Positions 58,990-64,000 of a stretch of 64,000 nt of DNA are shown here, one piece after another. Below the pieces are notes generated by a model. It ran no database searches, was not told the origin of the DNA, and was given only the letters and a program-made list of their open reading frames with translations. The stretch is taken from NCBI RefSeq assembly GCF_009857815.1, contig NZ_WVVW01000001.1, positions 1,488,001 through 1,552,000 on the forward strand, given 5' to 3'. This stretch comes from Pseudomaricurvus sp. HS19. Lineage in GTDB: Bacteria; Pseudomonadota; Gammaproteobacteria; Pseudomonadales; Cellvibrionaceae. The translations under genes and the position numbers were made by a program. Positions within the stretch are counted from its first letter, which is position 1. Each line of letters starts with the position of its first letter.

Positions 58990-58999
58990 AGCTCAGAGA
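58990..58999 (+). promoter_or_regulatory. Possible sRNA target in the nasA leader
   Basis: AGCTCAGAGA is the exact complement of ten nucleotides of the conserved 12-mer found twice in the small RNA at 7996-8228. It lies 24 nt upstream of the nasA GTG and about 11 nt upstream of the Shine-Dalgarno ACGGAG. Confidence 0.5.
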
Positions 59000-59023
59000 T
59001 TGAATTTTTAACGGAGTCCAACT

Positions 59024-61708
59024 GTGTCAACGTCAGCCTGGATAAAAAGTACCTGCGCCTACTGCGGAGTCGGCTGTGGTATCGAAGCGCGCCCCGCGGC
59101 CAATGGTCTGCTGGAAATTCGCGGCGATCAGGAACACCCCGCCAACTTTGGTCGCCTCTGCTCCAAAGGCATGGCCCTGGGAGAAACCGTAATCCCCGAC
59201 GGTCGCCTGCTGCACCCGTCTATAAAGGGTGCCCGTACCGACTGGGCCACCGCCCTGGACCACGTTGCCAAAAGCTTCCTCGACACCATGGAGAAATACG
59301 GTCCGGATTCCGTGGCCTTTTATGTCTCCGGCCAGATCCTCACCGAGGATTACTACGTCGCCAATAAACTGATGAAAGGCTTTATTGGCTCAGGCAACAT
59401 CGACACCAACTCACGCCTGTGCATGTCCTCCAGCGTTGCCGGCCACAAGCGCGCTTTCGGCACCGACACCGTGCCCGGCTGCTACAGCGATATGGAGCAG
59501 GCGGACATGCTGGTCATCACCGGCTCCAACCTGGCCTGGTGCCACCCGGTGCTCTATCAGCGGATCAAGGCCGCCAAGCTGCAGCGCCCGCAATTGAAGG
59601 TGGTGGTAATCGATCCTCGCCGCACGGATACCTGCGAGATTGCCGACCTGCACCTGGCCATCCAGCCTGGCACCGATGTCGCCCTGTTCAACGGCCTGCT
59701 CAGCTACCTCGCCAACCACCAGAAGGTGGACGAGGAGTATGTGTCCAAATACACCGACGGCTTTAACGGTGCGCTGATGTGTGCCATGGATGATGGCAGC
59801 GACCTTGAACAGCTGGCCGGTGTTCTCGGCTGCGACCAGGAAGCGCTGAAGCAGTTCTACAGCTGGTTCGCCCACACTGACAAGGTCATGACCCTCTACT
59901 CCCAGGGAGTGAACCAATCCACTTCCGGGGCCGACAAGGTCAACAGCATTATCAACTGCCACCTGGCCACCGGCCGTATCGGCAAGCCTGGCTGTGGGCC
60001 GTTTTCCGTTACCGGCCAGCCCAACGCCATGGGCGGGCGCGAGGTGGGCGGGCTGTCCAACACCCTCGCCTGCCACATGGAGTTCGACAACCCTGAACAC
60101 CAGCGCCTGATCAGCCGCTTCTGGAATACCGACCGCCTGACACCCAAACCGGGACTGAAAGCCGTCGATATGTTCGATGCCATTGATCGCGGCGACATCA
60201 AGGCGGTGTGGATCATGGCCACCAACCCGGTGGTAAGCCTGCCGGATGCAGACAAGATCCGCCGCGCACTGCAAAACTGCCCGCTGGTAGTGGTCTCAGA
60301 CTGTATTGCCGATACCGACACCACCCGCTGTGCCGATGTGTTGCTGCCAGCCCAGGGCTGGAGTGAGAAGTCCGGCACCGTCACCAACTCCGAGCGTCGT
60401 ATCTCACGCCAGCGCCGTCTGCTCCCCACTCCCGGCGAAGGCAAGCCCGACTGGTGGATCATGTGTGAAGTCGCCAAACGCATGGGCTTTGGCGAGGCGT
60501 TTAACTACCTGCACGAAGGTGAAGTATTTGACGAGTACGCCCGCATGACCGGGCTCGACAATCGTGACAGCCGCCAGCGCCCCAAGCGTGACCTGGACCT
60601 GACCGGACTGGTAGGGATGACGGGCAGCGAGTACAACCAGCTCGCCCCCCAACAGTGGCCGGTGACCCGCCGCGACACAGGCATTGAACACAAGCGCCTG
60701 TTTGGCGACGGCCGTTTTTTCACCCCCAGCGGCAAAGCCCACTTTGTGGCCGTACGCCACCGCGCACCCGCCTCGGCCATCAGCAAGCAGTACCCCCTGA
60801 GCCTCAACAGCGGCCGCATCCGCGATCAGTGGCACACCATGACCCGCACCGGTTTGTCGGCGCGACTGGGGGCCCACCTGCCGGAACCCTATGTCACCGT
60901 TAACCCCGCCGACGCTCATACCTATGGGCTGCAGAACGGGCGCATCGCCACCCTGCGCAACGAGTGGGGCGAAGCCTGCATCCGGGTCGATGTGTCGGAA
61001 AAGGTGAACCGTGGCCAGCTGTTTATGCCCATCCACTGGACCGGGGTGATGTCCAGCGCCGGAAGGGTCTGCTCACTGGTGAGCCCGGATACCGATGCAG
61101 TCTCAGGCCAGCCGGAGTTTAAATTCACCCCGGTAGCCATTGCCGCCTGGCAGTACCGCAGCGAAGCCCTGCTGCTGACACCGGTGGTGCTGGACACCAG
61201 CGCCCTGGACTACTGGGTACGCCAGAAAGTGAAGGGCGGCTACCTGTACCGCATTGCCAGCCAGCAGAGCCCGGAAGTACTGCAGGCCAGCCTGCAACCC
61301 TGGTGCGAGAATCTGGGCCAGGGCCGCCAGCTCAACTTCAGCAGCCCCGCTCACGGCCAGTTCCGCTGTGCCGTTATCCACCAGTCACGCCTGCAGGCCG
61401 GTTACCTGATCGCGCCCAACCTGCAGGACCAGGACTTTGAATGGGTTCAAAACCTGCTGGATGAGCAAGTGGATGAACATGTGGAACGCTCCATCCTCAC
61501 CGGTGTGGCCGAGGGGCGTCTGGCACAGGGCAAACTGGTATGCGCCTGCAAGCGAGTGGGGAAAACCACCATTTGTAACGCCATCCGCGAGCAAGGCCTG
61601 GACAGCGTCAGTGGCATCAGTGAAACCACCCTCGCCGGCACCGGTTGCGGCTCCTGCGTGCCGGAATTGCAGCAGATCCTGGATGAAGAACTGGCGTATC
61701 AGGTGTAA
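59024..61708 (+). CDS. nasA: Assimilatory nitrate reductase catalytic subunit
   Basis: 894-residue Mo-bisMGD enzyme reducing nitrate to nitrite in the cytoplasm. [4Fe-4S] site C11-x2-C14-x3-C18 and C46; Mo-ligand Cys near 133 in NSRLCMSSSVAGHKRAFG; molybdopterin-binding C-terminal domain (SLNSGRIRDQWHTMTRTGLSARL); and a C-terminal BFD-like [2Fe-2S] domain (LVCACKRVGKTTICNAI, GTGCGSC, about 838-885) as electron entry. No signal peptide. GTG start with ACGGAG. Divergent from cobA-nirBD; moaA follows. Confidence 0.97.
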   Translation: MSTSAWIKSTCAYCGVGCGIEARPAANGLLEIRGDQEHPANFGRLCSKGMALGETVIPDGRLLHPSIKGARTDWATALDHVAKSFLDTMEKYGPDSVAFYVSGQILTEDYYVANKLMKGFIGSGNIDTNSRLCMSSSVAGHKRAFGTDTVPGCYSDMEQADMLVITGSNLAWCHPVLYQRIKAAKLQRPQLKVVVIDPRRTDTCEIADLHLAIQPGTDVALFNGLLSYLANHQKVDEEYVSKYTDGFNGALMCAMDDGSDLEQLAGVLGCDQEALKQFYSWFAHTDKVMTLYSQGVNQSTSGADKVNSIINCHLATGRIGKPGCGPFSVTGQPNAMGGREVGGLSNTLACHMEFDNPEHQRLISRFWNTDRLTPKPGLKAVDMFDAIDRGDIKAVWIMATNPVVSLPDADKIRRALQNCPLVVVSDCIADTDTTRCADVLLPAQGWSEKSGTVTNSERRISRQRRLLPTPGEGKPDWWIMCEVAKRMGFGEAFNYLHEGEVFDEYARMTGLDNRDSRQRPKRDLDLTGLVGMTGSEYNQLAPQQWPVTRRDTGIEHKRLFGDGRFFTPSGKAHFVAVRHRAPASAISKQYPLSLNSGRIRDQWHTMTRTGLSARLGAHLPEPYVTVNPADAHTYGLQNGRIATLRNEWGEACIRVDVSEKVNRGQLFMPIHWTGVMSSAGRVCSLVSPDTDAVSGQPEFKFTPVAIAAWQYRSEALLLTPVVLDTSALDYWVRQKVKGGYLYRIASQQSPEVLQASLQPWCENLGQGRQLNFSSPAHGQFRCAVIHQSRLQAGYLIAPNLQDQDFEWVQNLLDEQVDEHVERSILTGVAEGRLAQGKLVCACKRVGKTTICNAIREQGLDSVSGISETTLAGTGCGSCVPELQQILDEELAYQV

Positions 61709-61712
61709 CCAG

Positions 61713-61763
61713 AGGACGCTTCTCTACAGGTGATCCCGCCCCCCTCCTGTAGCGAAGCGTCCT
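61713..61763 (+). terminator. Long inverted repeat after nasA
   Basis: AGGACGCTTCTCTACAGG (61713-61730) pairs with CCTGTAGCGAAGCGTCCT (61746-61763) with one mismatch. No T run. The right arm is part of the first 37-bp repeat unit. Confidence 0.5.
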
Positions 61764-61856
61764 GAATCCTGTAGCAACGCGTCCTGTAGCGCAGCGTCCT
61801 GAACCCTGTAGCGGAGCGTCCTGTAGCGCAGCGCCCTGAATCCTGTAGCGTAGCGC
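61746..61856. repeat. 37-bp tandem repeat, three copies
   Basis: Units 61746-61782, 61783-61819 and 61820-61856, each made of CCTGTAGCGNAGCGT, CCTGAAT/C and a second CCTGTAGCGNAGCGT-like block. Point differences show it is older or less homogenised than the heptamer arrays. Confidence 0.88.
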
Positions 61857-61886
61857 CCAGCCCCCTCCTTAAGGCACAATAGCCCC

Positions 61887-62873
61887 ATGCACCTGACAGA
61901 TGGCTTCGGCCGCCAAATTACCTACCTGCGCCTGTCGGTCACTGACCGCTGTGACTTCCGCTGTGTCTACTGTATGGCGGAGGAGATGCAGTTCCTGCCC
62001 CGTGCGCAGGTATTAACGCTGGAAGAGAGCGCCGCCATCTGCCGGGCTTTTGTGGCACTGGGCGTCAAACGCATTCGCCTCACCGGTGGTGAACCCCTGG
62101 TGCGGCGGGGCATTGAGAACCTGCTGCCGCAGCTGGGTAATCTCGACGGCCTGCAGGAATTGACCCTTACCACCAACGGCTCCCAGCTGCGCAAGTTCGC
62201 GCCGGCACTGGTAGCCGCAGGAGTGAGGCGCATCAATGTTAGCCTCGACAGCCTGGATGCCGACCAATTCCGCGAGCTGACCCGCGTCGGCGACCTGCAT
62301 CAGGTGCTGGACGGCATTCAGGCAGCCCGCGACGCCGGGATTGAGAGAATCAAGCTCAACGCGGTGATCCTGCGCCAGCGCAACCTCCCGCAAGTTCTGC
62401 CGCTGGTGGATTTTGCCCTGCAGCAGGGTCTGGATATCAGCTTTATCGAAGAGATGCCCCTTGGCCAGGTCACCGAGCACCAGCGCCATGAAGAGCTCTG
62501 CACCAGCGCCGAACTGCGACAACTGATTTCCCGACATCACGAAATTCACCCCAGCGACTATCGCACCGGCGGCCCATCCCGTTACTGGCAGATCACCGGC
62601 AGCGACAGCCGGATTGGCTTTATCTCCCCCCACAGCGATAACTTCTGCGGCAGCTGTAACCGGGTGCGGGTAACCGCCGAGGGCAAACTGCTGCTGTGCC
62701 TGGGCAATGAAAACGCTGTCGACCTGAAAGCCGTCATCCGCGCCCACCCGGGTGACGATGAGCGGCTGCAACAGACCATCGTGAATGCCCTGAGCCACAA
62801 GCCGGAACGACACCACTTCTACCAGGACGACAGCCCCCAGATCGTGCGTTTCATGAACGCTACCGGTGGTTGA
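61887..62873 (+). CDS. moaA: GTP 3',8-cyclase
   Basis: 328-residue radical SAM enzyme starting molybdenum cofactor synthesis from GTP. N-terminal cluster C22-x3-C26-x2-C29 (RCDFRCVYC), RLTGGEPLVRRG, C-terminal substrate cluster C254, C257, C271 (CGSCNRVRVTAEG) and the required terminal Gly-Gly (NATGG). It begins the moaA-mobB-moaB group directly after nasA, whose product uses the cofactor. Confidence 0.97.
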   Translation: MHLTDGFGRQITYLRLSVTDRCDFRCVYCMAEEMQFLPRAQVLTLEESAAICRAFVALGVKRIRLTGGEPLVRRGIENLLPQLGNLDGLQELTLTTNGSQLRKFAPALVAAGVRRINVSLDSLDADQFRELTRVGDLHQVLDGIQAARDAGIERIKLNAVILRQRNLPQVLPLVDFALQQGLDISFIEEMPLGQVTEHQRHEELCTSAELRQLISRHHEIHPSDYRTGGPSRYWQITGSDSRIGFISPHSDNFCGSCNRVRVTAEGKLLLCLGNENAVDLKAVIRAHPGDDERLQQTIVNALSHKPERHHFYQDDSPQIVRFMNATGG

Positions 62874-62895
62874 GAACCGATACAACCACAGCAGA

Positions 62896-63450
62896 GTGAG
62901 CCAGCCCGTGATCACCCCCTTTCCCCTCCCCGGCCCCGTTTTCGGCATTACCGGCTGGAAAAACAGCGGCAAAACCACCCTGGTGGCCGAGCTGGTGAGC
63001 TGGTTCACCGAGCGTGGCTTCAAGGTCGCCACCATCAAGCACGCCCACTGCGACGTTGAGTTTGATCGCCCGGGCAGCGACAGCTTTCGCCACAAGCAAG
63101 CCGGCGCGCAACAAGTCCTGCTCTCCTCCAGCAAGCGCTGGGCGCTGATGACAGAAGTGGAAGGGCCTGAACTGGAGCTCGATGACCTGCTGGTGCAGCT
63201 GGATCCGGCCGACCTGATTCTGGTAGAGGGTTTCAAGCGCGGCCCCCATCGCAAGCTGCAGGTGGTGCGCCTGGACCACAACCCCCGGCCGCTGGATGAT
63301 GAGGCAGAGCACCTGGTAGCCATCGCCAGTGATGTGCCTGTTAACCCCGCCGACTATCGCTGCGAAGGCCCCTGGTTGCCACTTAATCATGTGGACACCA
63401 TTGCCCGCTTTATCGCCCGTAAATGCGGCCTGCAACTGACCGATGAATAA
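62896..63450 (+). CDS. mobB: Molybdopterin-guanine dinucleotide biosynthesis adaptor
   Basis: About 184-residue P-loop GTPase that assists MobA. Walker A GITGWKNSGKTTLV, TIKHAHCDVEFDRPGSDSFRHKQAGA (the family hallmark) and ILVEGFKRGPHRKL. No ATG start is available; GTGs at 62866, 62896 and 62908 are in frame. The first would overlap moaA by 8 bp. I chose 62896, but the choice is uncertain. Confidence 0.9.
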   Translation: MSQPVITPFPLPGPVFGITGWKNSGKTTLVAELVSWFTERGFKVATIKHAHCDVEFDRPGSDSFRHKQAGAQQVLLSSSKRWALMTEVEGPELELDDLLVQLDPADLILVEGFKRGPHRKLQVVRLDHNPRPLDDEAEHLVAIASDVPVNPADYRCEGPWLPLNHVDTIARFIARKCGLQLTDE

Positions 63451-63480
63451 CGACAAACCAGAACTCACCAGGACAACGCC

Positions 63481-63984
63481 ATGAGCGACTTTACCCCCCT
63501 CAACCTCACCGTGCTGACGGTCTCCGATACCCGCACTGAAGCCACCGACACCTCCGGCCAGCTGCTGCGTCACGCGTTGCACGAAGCCGGTCACAGCTGC
63601 GTCGATCACGCCATCGTCAAGGATGATATCTACCAGATCCGCGCCGTGGCCTCACGCTGGATTGCCGATGAACTGGTACACGGTATTCTGATTACCGGCG
63701 GCACCGGCTTTCACGGCCGCGACAGCACCCCGGAGGCGATGCTGCCACTGTTCGACAAGACCATTGACGGCTTTGGTGAGCTGTTCCGCCAGGTCTCCTT
63801 TGAGCAGATTGGCAGCTCCACCATCCAATCCCGCTGTGTCGGCGGCATCGCCAACCGCACAGTCATTTTTTGCCTGCCGGGTTCCAATAACGCCTGTCAG
63901 ACCGGCTGGGACCAAATTATTAAGCCGCAGCTGGACAGCCGCCAGAAGCCCTGCAATTTTGTTGGCCTGATCACCCAGCGCTGA
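63481..63984 (+). CDS. moaB: Molybdenum cofactor biosynthesis protein MoaB
   Basis: 167-residue MoaB/Mog-type protein. Blocks: [72 protein letters not shown]. In bacteria with Mog or MoaB this fold adenylates molybdopterin before metal insertion. Third gene of the group; a moeA gene could follow beyond the window. Confidence 0.94.
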   Translation: MSDFTPLNLTVLTVSDTRTEATDTSGQLLRHALHEAGHSCVDHAIVKDDIYQIRAVASRWIADELVHGILITGGTGFHGRDSTPEAMLPLFDKTIDGFGELFRQVSFEQIGSSTIQSRCVGGIANRTVIFCLPGSNNACQTGWDQIIKPQLDSRQKPCNFVGLITQR

Positions 63985-64000
63985 GCCATCACCTCCCGCT

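Overview
The window is GC-rich, densely coded chromosomal DNA from a gammaproteobacterium. The evidence is queA-tgt-secD-secF synteny, the mla phospholipid operon, an imuA-imuB-dnaE2 SOS cassette, a long-form PurC, FNR/Anr-type boxes, and an assimilatory nitrate cluster with a PP2C-kinase fusion as in pseudomonads. Gene order and protein style fit Pseudomonas relatives or the Cellvibrionales-type marine groups; this placement is inference. I see no phage, insertion sequence, tRNA, rRNA or CRISPR.

Layout. 1-4 kb: 3' end of an ABC-F gene (ybiT-like), a small beta-barrel protein and an acetyl-CoA hydrolase/CoA-transferase. 4.2-7.8 kb: basic amino acid ABC transporter (order ATPase, binding protein, two permeases) and an ACT-domain protein. 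8.0-8.26 kb: a predicted sigma54-driven tandem small RNA. 8.5-13.6 kb: queA-tgt-secD-secF, without yajC. 13.8-25.4 kb: AraC-type regulator, glucokinase, an OM barrel protein, purC, valS, two alpha/beta hydrolases, an OsmC protein and an acyltransferase. 25.5-30.9 kb: LexA-controlled imuA-imuB-dnaE2. 31-38.5 kb: OM barrel, YceI, Anr-controlled hemN, moaCDE, an aromatic aminotransferase with a divergent Lrp-type regulator, a shikimate kinase-like gene and a cold shock gene. 38.7-42.5 kb: thiolase, quinone oxidoreductase, pdxH, mobA. 42.5-47.5 kb: nitrate transporter plus PP2C/kinase fusion, then a dicarboxylate/amino acid symporter. 47.6-52.2 kb: pyruvate kinase and mlaFEDCB. 52.5-54.6 kb: two small membrane proteins and a large nested repeat region. 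54.6-61.7 kb: cobA-nirB-nirD divergent from nasA. 61.9-64 kb: moaA-mobB-moaB.

Functional theme. Much of the second half serves nitrate assimilation: uptake (NarK/NasA-type MFS), nitrate reductase (NasA), nitrite reductase (NirBD), siroheme supply (CobA) and molybdenum cofactor synthesis (MoaA, MoaB, MoaC, MoaD, MoaE, MobA, MobB). Sigma54-type -24/-12 elements precede nasA, the nitrate transporter and the tandem sRNA, and GCACC-type motifs lie upstream of each.

The most interesting signal is that sRNA (about 8228 to 7996, minus strand). It holds two modules. Each carries an identical 12-nt motif, CUCUCUGAGCUU, just 5' of a terminator hairpin. Ten nucleotides of this motif are perfectly complementary to the nasA leader (58990-58999), 24 nt before the nasA start codon. 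It may be an NrsZ-like nitrogen-responsive sRNA that targets nasA mRNA directly. The second striking signal is an uninterrupted array of about 83 heptamers (53927-54506), which grew from the heptamer junction of a 146-bp tandem repeat that carries a MITE-like palindrome.
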